From Taenia hydatigena (lineage: Eukaryota > Platyhelminthes > Cestoda > Cyclophyllidea > Taeniidae): 64,000 nucleotides of DNA. Positions within the stretch are counted from its first letter, which is position 1. Every line of letters begins with the position of its first letter. The DNA lies in the NCBI GenBank assembly GCA_036345935.2, contig JADWOT020000007.1, positions 2,430,385-2,494,384 on the forward strand, in the 5' to 3' direction. Made by a program: the position numbers and the translations under genes. Under the pieces are notes generated by a model. That model did not search any database and was not told where the DNA came from. It worked only from the letters and a program-made list of their open reading frames with translations. Positions 49,301 to 58,757 of the stretch are shown piece by piece.

Positions 49301-52300
49301 TTTGGTATTTTATGACTATCATGTCAGCAAAGTTACTTTTACATTATTATCAGCCATTACTTGCAGTCGTACTAGGTATCAATTTGACATGCCGCACATT
49401 CGAGCATGCTGCGACAGCGACAGATATTCCGTCGACTCGCGAGATGATCACGTCGCCTGCCACAGAGCAGACAAGTTGCTTTGTCTACCTGCTTTTTAAA
49501 GGGCTGAAGAGAGAATAGACAAACCGCAGAATTCAATGAATCACGCACAGCATTTGAGTGTCATAGAGTCATCTTGATTTCTCGTTCGTGCTCAACAATT
49601 CTGCAATGATTTATGCAGACCTAAGAACTTGTTTTTGGTCCATCTGCCGTGCAGTGCCTAATGCACTTAATGACAAATTTTGGCGCAGGTATCAGAATTA
49701 GCAAGTAAAGCTCAGATTGCCGAGAAATTGATTTGGATAGAGCTCACTCGAATATACTCTGCGAAGACATCGTGATACAGGACTGATGAAGCGCCGACAA
49801 TGCTGAATGTGCAAGAGGTCACGAGGAGCAGGAGAAGCACGACGAAAATAACCCAAACACCGCTCTCGCCCAGTAGATGTATTGGAGTTGCGAAAATCAC
49901 AAGACCTACAACATCATGCTGTTGATGAGGCTGTGATAGGATCCAGTCAGCGAGTCATTACAATGATAAGATAGTCCAATAATGCAAATCATTTTGTTTC
50001 CCAGAGTGAAAACTTATTACATCCAACATGTTTAAAGCGTTCATTAATTTCCATTAAATTTAAAAACGCAACTTTTATAAAGGTATAATAAACTGATAAA
50101 TCATCCAATCACAAAATTTAAGTCGGCCTGTAATCTGTTCTAAAAATGTTAAATCGCGATGGTACGACTAAGGAATTAAAGACTTGACGTGTGCCTTTTG
50201 CCTCTTGTCAAGAAGAGCTGCGTTGAAGAAAGCTGACTCTAGTGCTCGAAAACCCAAATCGCAGACCACACTGAGTGCAAATGGAATGCAAAAGGCCATG
50301 ATGATGGCCATAAGTAGACCAAGCACTCCATGGTTTGGCGGCAAGCTGACTGAAGTCTCCCATAGCGCTTGATCGAGCAGGACCCGCGCCACGTGATCTT
50401 GAGAATGATATTAAGCAAAGTAATTTTCATAACCTATTAATGGGCGGATAGTGAAAGTCACAGCTAAAAACATGAAAGGGACCAAGGGGTGATGCGAATG
50501 CCCCAACTTACGAGCAAAGTTAATGAGGCTATCACTGAGGATTCTGTCATTGGATCCACTGGTCATGGAATCCCCAATCCCACAGTCTGATTTATTGTAG
50601 CACCTTAATAACTTGTAGAAGCTGTCCATGTTATCTACAGTGCAGATCAAAATTATGCCCAAAAATCAACACCATCAGCCGAACTCAGGTAACGCTACAG
50701 TCACTCACGACTCCATGATGCATCAGGATTACTGATTATGGTAATGTGTTACACAAGCTTACCTGTCCTACTTAAGTTGTTGCATTCTATTCCAAAATGC
50801 AGCCTTGATTTTAACTTTAACCATATTATTCCTTGCCTTCATCGGCCTTGCTTTTAAAATTCGACTGATGTAAACTCTATTGCTTTCGCTTGTAAGTAAT
50901 AGCCAGCCTACTCATGAGTGCGCTACACGTGGGGGAAAACGTTTGTATTCAGGTTGTGAACACGAAAGGTGTCAAGCCATATAATTAAGTAAGTAGACAA
51001 TTTGTTTTACCTTTAATAGCATACTTGTTCAAGAATGGCAGAATGACTAAGGTCGGATGATTATCTGTCAACAGAACAGATGTAATGCAACTCATTTACT
51101 ACAAGTGAGCGTAAACTTAACAGCACTTTTGTGCAAAAATCTCGAGGATCTCTATGCTTAGTTTTGCACGTTGGATTTGAGCAAATTGGCGAACTTGTTA
51201 ATAGTCCTAGCTATCCCGCCTACTTATTTTTTAGGTGTTTTTAGTGAAAATACTTTCAAGATAAGACAACTGCCTCTATGCTGCAATTTTTTCCATTTAG
51301 TTTATTTTTTGCAAGTGAGTCTGCACTACTGCGCTTTATCTTCTGTAGGTTATTTAAGTCAGTTGCCTTGAAATTTAGTTGGCCATTTTAGTCCATCCAT
51401 GAAGGTGCGGTCTTGTTGCGTTTCCGTCTCTGTCTTCATCTCAGCATCAGGTGTCATTGTTTCGCAATATCTCAGCCGCGTTAGTAAAATCACCGTTTCA
51501 CAAAAAGCTGTCACAAGTTTTGATGACAAGACAAAGCTTTCTTGCATTTCCAGTCTAATTTGCTTTCGTTTCATGCATAAAAGCCTGCACAATCTGCACA
51601 TTGTCACCGTGAATCTACTTAACTATCATGTTCAGAACATCATTATACTTCACATGCGGATATGCGTTTTGCATGAAAAATTCAATAACAGCCAAACCTC
51701 ATTTGCTTTGGAGACGACAATGCAACGGCAGTCATGAAAAGAGCATACCAAGTGCTAAGGATGTTGGCACATGCAGCACACTGAATATGAGAATGGCACA
51801 AATGAGGAGGATGGTGATAGCAATGATGTAGATGATGGGATGTAGCTTCTGCGCCGCGCCACCACCAACAGGGCACCAACTAGAATGAAGACTATCGATG
51901 CAATGACGGTCTCGCTTACATTCTTGGTTACGGCCTTCAAAACCATTGAACCTTCTGCCAAAGGAAAGAGGACAGAACTAATGCACCCATTCTGTGTGAC
52001 GCCGCTGACAAAACTCATGTAGTAAGATAAGTGTTGCTTACCAGTGATGTTGACGGCGAGGGTGTATAAGCTGGTGAGGAGGCTAACGGTGATGGTGAGA
52101 ATGTGGGCAAATAAGCCGAAGCAATGGCCAACGAATTGAGCAATGGTGTGGGCTCCAGGCGCCTTGGTACGAAATTCCAAGAGCAGCAACACGAAGATGG
52201 TGTGAACCAGCGCACAGCTTGCTGGCGTGTATTTGCTGCCGGCAATGCCGTACTATATCCATAAGTGGGGCTACACTTTTGAGCTGTTCATGGCATTAAT

Positions 52301-55300
52301 GCGTTGGTCATCATTATAACATGCATGTGGTGCCTGTGTATGCCAACAGACTGTACCGAACCGTGCGCCATATACTGGTCGATTAAGCCCTGTCTTCGAA
52401 TGCCAAAGCGAGTACCGGATGTCTATTGTTTAAAGAGACTGATATTTTTGGCACCTCAGCCCTGTGAAAAACACGATACGATGAGAAAGTAGCATTTAGT
52501 TTAGATGTGATGTGCTGATGGCTACGCGGCAAAGCGAGTCGGCCCAACCGACTGGGTGGTTCGCCTCAAACTTATAATTTCTCCTTGCAGCCCTTCCGCC
52601 TTTTATGCAATAGCTAGGCTTTAATATAAATATTGCATGCTGCGCTATCATACAGGAGCATTAGAAAATGTTGCGATGATTTTGTGAATTCTAGAGACAA
52701 CGTTAAAATTACAAAATAATTAGTAATTTTGAACCACCCAAACGCTTAGTATTTTATGAATTCGTGGCACTGAAATCATAGTATTTCTGGCGTCCAGTGC
52801 TAAAGCGACGGTTGTATAAAGACCAATCTCTAGAACCAGATAATAAACGTCAGCGCGTCAAGCTATTGGCCTTTAAATTGGACTCAAAGTAATGTTTTCT
52901 AGAGCACGAACCGTTGACAAAATCAAGTGTTCTGGTTAGATATCATTAGAAAAGTCGCATTTTTATGGCTATTGGATAAAATGTAGCCTAGGTTAAATGA
53001 AGGGTCGCTAAATAATGATGTTGCCCTACCAGTTCTGTGTTTCTCACAGCCTCCAGAATTGTCGTCGGCCATGTGATTTGTACCACGAAGGAGGCAATGA
53101 CAATGCCGAGATTGTGTGGCCTATCGGAACTGCTGCAAACGTCCCTTTGCATCTTCGTCTAGAAGAAAAGCGAAATTGTCGAACTGTTTTGTGAGCACAC
53201 CTAGTAGATGCAGACGAGACTGCGAAGTGGCACCGAAAGATTGGGTCATCAACACGCCCTTTTTAATTATAGAACAATCAGCCCTATGTTTGAAGCAAAA
53301 GGGATAATTTATGCACCTGACTGCAATAAGTGTTTGTACATTAGGACACTAAAACCTAATTTTTCATAAGAGGGATTTCTCATAACTCCGAAGGTAGAAG
53401 TGTTTTATTCACTTGTTTCCTTCTATGAAAACTAATTCGACACAAATACCAAATATCACGCTTACTACGCTTTAGTTGGTTTGCAATGTAAATAAAAAGG
53501 CTAGCCACAAAAAATCTCACCATTTGGTCTAAATCAAACGCGAATGCTGCATAGCAGAAATTAATATTTTGCTTGGGTAAATATTTAAAGGGCATGCAAC
53601 GACTAGGTCTAGCATCCCTATGTGCTACGACAAAAAACAGTTTCCATGTTTTTAGATGGCCAAAGACTAACGCACTAAAGATTAGATGACAAAAATAGTG
53701 GCAGACAATCTCCAGGGTGGGAGGCCATAACAAAACCAATCAGATATCAGAACCACTCTAGAATGATTTTCAACCACAAAAGCAAACAAAACTGTATTTA
53801 AAGCGACAACTTCATTAAGGTAACTAACGGGTTCAATCAAGTTGGTATAAATATTTATAAATGGAATAGCAACACCCCTAAAACTTACGCGTTTGCGCTT
53901 TCTCGCGCAATAGCCACGAGAAGAATAGTGCATGTAACTCTGGCCACATCTCTGTTGCTTGGTGCTTTGGCCAATCTTCTGCGGGACACCTTTTGAAGAT
54001 TCTGACACGCCTGATTAGCCGGTGAAGGTAACCGCCGACTCATATTCATCGTGCATGTACACATTCCTCAGGCTCAGTGTCTTCCATGCTCCACGCGTCG
54101 ATCTAAATGAACTTGTTGCTCTAGGAAAGATTGCATGTGCCCGAGAACTTTAAAGGGTATTCTCGCCCTACTAATGGATTCTGGGCGTCAACGAAGTGGG
54201 AGTGAGTAGCACAACTCGAAAGGTTAATGGATAGGGAAAAGTACATTCTAAAGCTTTTGGCTTAATTGTGGGTGCCCATAACAACCACTCAGTGTAAACT
54301 TAAGGACATGGGACAACACGCAATAGAGGGGGAAGAGTAACCTAAAAATCATTTAAATGCCTGCACCGGGTGAAGTGAGGCTCTGGAAAAAGGCCTAGAC
54401 ATTACCCAGTGGTAATATGTTCCTTACCGAAATTGGGACCAATAAATCAGGATTGCACTTAGGGCCGAATATATAAAAATGGACTAAAAATGAAGAAAAC
54501 AGAAGACATGCATTTTTTACTGTTTGAAAGCACAGTGTTGTCAGGATAGTATTTACAGTGATGAATGCATTTATGCATGCGAATACATGCGTACACGATC
54601 TTTAATATTGAAACAAATGCATGTGCGAATGTGCATTGCGTTTTTAGAATGGGGTGCGCATGCTTATACGAAATTATGCATGCGTTAGCGAAATCAAACA
54701 ATTGTATGTTAATGTTTGCTTTCATACAATTATCATCGTTGTTAATGTAATCATGTGTGGGGATATCCCTTTAAGGATGTTTCCATATTAGTGATGCATG
54801 CATGTGCATAGTCGATTCTTTTGGCATAAAAATCACTAATCCATCAATGTATTTAAACCTACGCATAGGCACACACATTTCCAAGATGCACAATAGCGTT
54901 TGGACTGGGCTTGTCGGCAAGAGCATTACAAGTTTGTTCAATCATGTGGGTAAGTAAAACAAAAATTTAACCTGACAGACACCATTGCTGCCGGAGCACG
55001 CGATAATCCATTTTGACTAAAGATATTATTCACAATTTTTACTTGGTGTGTGATAGGATTCATTAAAGAGAACAAAACTCGTTTATTCGTCGCTCTTCTT
55101 TTTGTGAGTCTAGCTTGGTCACCGGCGAAGGAGCGGCATGAATGGTGAATTTGATGCTTTGATTTGGCTTATTCAATTTGTTACAACCTGGCCTTCACAT
55201 CACCCATCCATTCGCTTTCCTTGGCCTAATTTCTCCGCCTCCAGCTCTTTTCCTTCATTCGGATTGAGACTGGCACCTTGTATTGCAACGGAGAAGTACC

Positions 55301-56283
55301 TATTTGCCAAAGTGGCTACCAGCCCAAAAGGCAGAATTAGTAAAAGATATCAAGATTAGGCGAATCTGATAGAGTCGCACATTCTAGCGAAACCAACAAG
55401 GAATAATGTTCGAAGCCCACACCATTCAACTTTGGGTGCCACCATGTGACACGCACGACTAATCAATTTACTCGTGCCAGTTTCAAGGGGTCAATCGCAC
55501 AGTCAACCTTCTGACACGCTCTGCTGAGCGTTGTTTCGTCGTCTTTGATTCAACTCGCTTCACAGCATCGTTCCTGTAATTCAGCTCTTTGCAAGTAGCT
55601 CCATCGCGATTCATTCCCTCCTGCTTTTAATCTTCTTTTACCCCCAATTCGCCACTCATATCTTTATCTGCTTGTCAGTCTCAACCTCCAACTCTACCAC
55701 TCTCGAGGCGTCAAAGGACCGTAACAGATAGATATCGTAGAAATCTTAAGGACTCATTTGCGTGTATCGTTTCGATATCATCACCCAATGCGAATCACAA
55801 AGGAAGGAAAGGTTATCATTAGCCCCTTTGAGTATGCCATTGAAAATAAACCCATTTGTTTGCCACCGAGTTGATTTCTTGACATTCAACTTAATCGATT
55901 GGCTTGATGAGCAGATAGGGAAAGGAGAACAGTAAGGATTTCTACACCATTGCACTGTGCAGGATCACCCTGCGTCGTCCACTTCCGATCCTCTTTTCCC
56001 ATTCCTTGCCCTCTCTCCTTCCATCCTCATGGTTTGGCATTCCTTTGCCTCTTTCAGCTATACAGCCGTAGGTTTGCGAATGCACACCATGGAAATATAT
56101 AGAATGCTCCATTGGAATATTTGGGGGTATGTCGCCGACTCTTATGCTTAAATTCATATTATGTACTGTGTTCACCTTGCTGCTCTTGCCTTTAATGGCT
56201 CTTGCATTCGTTTGCAACCACTGAACAAATAGCGGCAGCAGACCTACTGGAGTGCAATAACTTGTCCCATATTCATATTCGCA
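45629..56283 (-). CDS. DUR3: DUR3-like urea/solute symporter (SSS family), split gene, 5' partial
   Basis: Multi-exon gene for a sodium:solute symporter of the DUR3 (urea-proton symporter) type, an integral plasma-membrane transporter. Exons in transcript order: 56283-56176, 53158-53030, 52252-52042, 51954-51749, 50634-50512, 50397-50189, 49930-49748, 48760-48599, 46754-46589, 46227-46050, 45803-45629. Together they give about 616 residues, close to the 600-700 usual for DUR3. Family blocks appear in the expected order: a GIVIAS..TWPTT helix, YGIAG, KAPGAHT, LHPIIYII, LDQALWE, GESGVW...VTS with GASSVLYHDVF, LSILWERLSKA, and IDNPLMPW before the last helix. Introns are GT-AG and phases match at each junction, apart from about one missing base in exon 4. 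The first exon with the initiator Met was not found. Function is inferred from family resemblance read by eye; another SSS substrate is possible. Confidence 0.78.
46050..46227 (-). CDS. DUR3: DUR3-like exon 10 (IDNPLMPW signature)
   Basis: 178 bp after a pyrimidine-rich tract and ACCAG. It encodes QLTGLGIAFLGGFLLPALF, TVLLTKPLPP, and VWCCVQEIDNPLMPWPEVFT. The order (helix, LLTRPLP, W...IDNPLxPW) is characteristic of DUR3 proteins near the C-terminus. Donor TCG|GTAGGC, phase 2. Confidence 0.78.
46275..46307 (+). repeat. (TCA)11 microsatellite
   Basis: Eleven perfect TCA units within intron 9 of the DUR3-like gene (minus-strand reading TGA). Long perfect trinucleotide runs like this are usually length-polymorphic. 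Confidence 0.9.
46589..46754 (-). CDS. DUR3: DUR3-like exon 9 (two helices around WERLSKA)
   Basis: 166 bp. Acceptor TGCCTTCTAG, donor GG|GTATGT. It encodes LANILFYGLCTPFVGCLCL, SILWERLSKAAL, and GYFISAGASLTTWFVLDKAS. This matches the family's helix, ALTWKRASKxGAIxGAxxG, and LTAWLV segments. Phase 0 entry and phase 1 exit agree with both neighbours. Confidence 0.72.
48599..48760 (-). CDS. DUR3: DUR3-like exon 8 (helix after the cytoplasmic loop)
   Basis: 54 codons if the acceptor ATCAAG is used, which keeps phase 0. A better pyrimidine tract 8 bp upstream (TTTTGACAG) would not match the phase, so the start is uncertain. The loop is diverged. SRSELPIAFTVTACMIPAFI stands where the family has SR(I/V)...VVFGxxMGxL. 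Donor GCG|GTATGC. Confidence 0.55.
49748..49930 (-). CDS. DUR3: DUR3-like exon 7 (core helix with VTS..ASS motif)
   Basis: 61 codons, phase 0 both ends, acceptor ATCACAG, donor CGA|GTGAGC. GLVIFATPIHLLGESG, then VWVIFVVLLLLLVTS and GASSVLYHDVFAEYIR, follow the family's GLVAPAA..LLGKGGA, MAVTS and AVSSxLTYDIYKTYI almost position by position. This is the clearest single family match in the window. Confidence 0.8.
50189..50397 (-). CDS. DUR3: DUR3-like exon 6 (DQALWE block and helix)
   Basis: 69 codons after a split His. LLDQALWETSVSLPP corresponds to the invariant DQxYWQ block of DUR3 proteins. It is followed by GVLGLLMAIIMAFCIPFAL, the next helix, and the polar tail DKRQKAH. The donor GTCAAG is weak but gives the phase 0 that the next exon requires. 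Confidence 0.72.
50512..50634 (-). CDS. DUR3: DUR3-like exon 5 (extracellular loop)
   Basis: 123 bp. The entering codon is completed as Asp (G|AT), then NMDSFYKLL, a polar loop, and DRILSDSLINFA. This matches the family pattern of a K-x-YELL loop followed by DGLIFGVINxxGNF. Consensus donor GCTC|GTAAGT, phase 1. Confidence 0.65.
51749..51954 (-). CDS. DUR3: DUR3-like exon 4, contains an apparent -1 frameshift
   Basis: Acceptor CTTTGGCAG; the split codon restores Glu to give EGSMVLKAVTKNVSE, matching the family's LGGSAVVNALTG block. The first part reads to ILVGALL in one frame. The second part, LHPIIYIIAITILLICAIL, reads in another frame. The exon is 206 bp where 207 is needed to join both neighbours in phase, and the frame changes between about 51848 and 51875. 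Donor CTTG|GTATGC. Confidence 0.7.
52042..52252 (-). CDS. DUR3: DUR3-like exon 3 (YGIAG to KAPGAHT)
   Basis: Starts TAC in phase 0 right after an AG acceptor and encodes YGIAG, a hydrophobic helix, then RTKAPGAHTIAQFVGHCFG and another helix. KAPxAHT followed by a helix is a hallmark of DUR3-type symporters. Donor ACTG|GTAAGC leaves phase 1. The intron after it is only 87 bp. Confidence 0.75.
53030..53158 (-). CDS. DUR3: DUR3-like exon 2 (substrate-site helix)
   Basis: 43 codons, phase 0 at both ends. The acceptor has a strong pyrimidine tract (CTTTTCTTCTAG) and the donor is CTG|GTAGGG. NLGIVIASFVVQITWPTTIL lines up with the DUR3 block usually written GLIASGIVSAWTWAATLLQ. The spacing from this block to YGIAG in the next exon equals that of the family once the intron is removed. 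Confidence 0.7.
54560..54810. repeat. Cluster of ATGCATG/GCATGC motifs
   Basis: Within 250 bp inside intron 1 of the DUR3-like gene there are TTTATGCATGCG, AATGCATGTGCG, GTGCGCATGC, TTATGCATGCG and GATGCATGCATGTGCAT. The density of this palindromic word is far above that of the surroundings. Confidence 0.5.
56176..56283 (-). CDS. DUR3: DUR3-like exon 1 of those found (first membrane helix)
   Basis: 36 codons beginning CEYEYG and including VGLLPLFVQWLQT, the first helix, then a basic loop ending GKSSK. Acceptor TTTCACAG and donor AAG|GTGAAC are both in phase 0. A stop lies 10 codons upstream in the same frame with no Met between, so the initiator must be in an earlier exon. The following intron is 3.0 kb, the longest in the gene. 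Confidence 0.6.
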
Positions 56284-57385
56284 CTGTGAAAGCACTGTAG
56301 CGCCTGACGTCTACGCATCAACCGTTGTAGATTCCAAATCGTTACAGTGCCCATTCATTGAATTTGTGTGGTATATAATAGAGTCATTATAATAGAAATT
56401 TTAGATACGAATCCTATGGTCCAATTCTTTGTCAATAAGTTCCTGATTTACCAATGAGCTTTGTTAGACATCCCGAAAATTATCTGACTGCCACCACAGG
56501 CTCTCTGCTACCCTATGGAGCAGTGATTTTGGCAGTCCTTAAGACAAGAATGAAATAGTTTAGCTGAGTCGAGTTGTTTAGTCTGGTTGTTCGTCATTCT
56601 TTGGTCAAATCTCATTTCGCAACCTTAGACAACTACTGGGATGCATCTGCGAAGATGTGATCAAACAAGGTGGCGAAGATGGTCACATTTCGTGAATAAA
56701 AGGCCGACTATTTGATGGATGATAGAATGCATATGAGAGGGCTAATGATTGTCTTGATGCATTTGTGACAGTATGGGAGACAAATGATTAAATGGATGAG
56801 TGCGCCATGGGCGTAGCGAGGACGTAGCTTTGCGATAGATGGAAAGCGGAAGTAACGATGGACTCTTTTTAAAGAAATAAATTTGAATGTACGGAAATAG
56901 TAGCGAGTTATTGGCGAGCATAAAAGGGCAAGCTAGAAATGCACTAACAAAAACAATAGGATAAGAGTGGGAGGCGCAAAGTTAAAAATAGTTAATAACC
57001 GCGACAGGAAGATGTGATTAACTACATATCGTCAATAGTGCTATCACCACTTTTACGGCATGAGAACGCTGAGGAAAAAGGGGATGGGAGACGACGTTGG
57101 TAGGACGCTAGCGAAGTTGCGAATAGGAGTCAATGGAAAAGATTGTAGAATGAGCAAAAATTGAAGATTGCGTGCAGTGCAGCTCAGTGAACATTAACAA
57201 TGCCTTTCTGCGGGCCTTCATTATGGGCCGTATTCGTTCATAGTCCTTTTGACCTCTGTATATGTGCTCTTCAATTCTCTCTACTCGAGATCCGTAAGGA
57301 CCTGGTAGACTGACGTATGCAGTAGGCAAAATGTTATAGTGTGGTAAGAAGGGGTTGGTTGAGCCGAAGGGAAGGCACGAAGCTG
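56284..57385. other. Upstream flank of the DUR3-like gene
   Basis: Should contain or precede the missing first coding exon and promoter. I could not identify a convincing initiator Met followed by a compatible donor. Confidence 0.3.
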
Positions 57386-57467
57386 GACGCGGTTTTCGAG
57401 TGGTTAAGGCAATGGGTCACTAATTCACTAGGGCCTCCAAGCATGAGTTTGAATCACATCTGCGTCG
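57386..57467 (+). pseudogene. Decayed tRNA-Ser(GCT-derived) copy
   Basis: The acceptor GACGCGG pairs with CTGCGTC, and CGAGTGGTTAAGGCAATGG is a serine-type D-arm. The anticodon loop is TCACTAA, giving ACT, one base from GCT. The anticodon stem has an A:C mismatch and G-T pairs. The T-loop is TTTGAAT. Length and variable arm are those of a Ser tRNA. Confidence 0.6.
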
Positions 57468-58572
57468 TGATGACATTCCTTTTGAACTTCATATGGGTCG
57501 CGTACGAAATTCGCTTTGCTTTACTTCCAATGCCTTCTTTAGAGTATTGCTGGCCATATATGCCCTTGTAGAGGCGTGTGCAGAAGAGTTGAGTAACAAA
57601 ACAGTAACAATGATACCCGCTGTAACCTATGGAAGAACCGAAGACACTTAAATCTCGAATCTAACACTCTCATAACTAAGCTACCACAGCTCTACTAGAT
57701 TTGTAATCGACTGCATTGTGGTCCCAGTTGGCCGTCCATAATTAGCGCTAATGCACTCACCACGCTGTAGTGTTTACAGGACCCACCGCACTGTTCAGAT
57801 GAGTGCCCATATAAATCAACTTAGTTGGTCAAGCATGTGATTTACTCCAAATGGACCATTTATTCCGCCAAAAGAATTACCGAATCCCAGAGCTAGATGC
57901 TACTGACTGGGAGTAGGACTTTCGAAAGACGTTCCGGATGTTGCACGGCACCGGTTGCTGAGCTCTGGTCCCGAAGGGTGGGTAGCATTGAGCGCGTGTT
58001 CACAAGAGCAATGATGCAGACATCAATTCTAGATAAAGGTGCATTTACTCCGTAGCAGTTCGCATCACCTGGTCGACCAAAAGTTGTTTACATTTGGCAT
58101 GTTTGATTTCATCATGGGAATGTGAGCAAGTGGGAAAAAAACAAAAAATACATAAACAAATAAATTTAGTTGCCAAAATGCAAAAAAAACAGTGACACAA
58201 TAAGGGATACATAAAAATGGGTTGTAAACAGGGATGCACCAAAACCCACCTATGACTTAAAACGCTTTCAAATTGCGTGCTGCAAGACATAGATTTCTAG
58301 TGCTTTGCTACATTCATCTACGAACTCTGCACGGAGTCACAAGAAAGTGCACGAACACAAAAACAATGCAAGGTCGCATGCGAAAGGTACTCGGCTTCAA
58401 AAGTATCATCGCCCTTAATGTTATAGAAACCCAGACAAGCTGGACAATAGGCCAATAAACCAGTTAATCTTACACTCGAGTGATGACCTTGGAAAGCAAT
58501 ACTAGCAGTGTTTAGGTAAATAAGAGGCCGGAAATGATGATGGCAACCTACTTTAGGCACCACGTAGGGGAT

Positions 58573-58631
58573 GGGCTCAGCCGGGACCTCTCGCACCCAA
58601 AGCGAGAATCATACCCCCAGACCACTGAGGC
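58573..58631 (-). pseudogene. tRNA-Pro(TGG) pseudogene with T-arm deletion
   Basis: Minus strand. Acceptor and D-arm CAGTGGTCTGGGGGTATGA, then anticodon stem CTCGC/GCGAG with loop TTTGGGT (TGG), all as in a Pro tRNA. The T-arm is collapsed: GTCCCGG runs directly into CTGAGCC, so the loop and one stem strand are missing. The deletion lies between the two CCCGG copies that normally flank the T-loop. The B box is lost, so it cannot be a functional tRNA. Confidence 0.8.
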
Positions 58632-58684
58632 GTTTATTTGTAGAAACAAATTAAATTAATGCTTTAAGGTCAGCAAGGAGCGTA

Positions 58685-58757
58685 GTTCCTTTGGCTTAAC
58701 GGATAAGGCGTCGGTTCCCGGGGTCAAAGATTGTGGTTTCGAGTTCCGCCCAGGATG
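58685..58757 (+). pseudogene. Decayed tRNA-Arg(CCG)-like copy
   Basis: D-arm TGGCTTAACGGATAAGGCG and the following AGATTG variable segment are those of tRNA-Arg. The anticodon loop reads TCCCGGG (CCG, with C at position 33 instead of T). The anticodon and T stems pair poorly and the acceptor ends do not match. It lies 53 bp from the Pro pseudogene, on the opposite strand. Confidence 0.5.

Noticed and set aside
51171..51737. Plus-strand frames inside the DUR3-like gene (51171-51371, 51399-51737)
   Set aside because: They lie in an intron on the opposite strand and show no domain or splice support.
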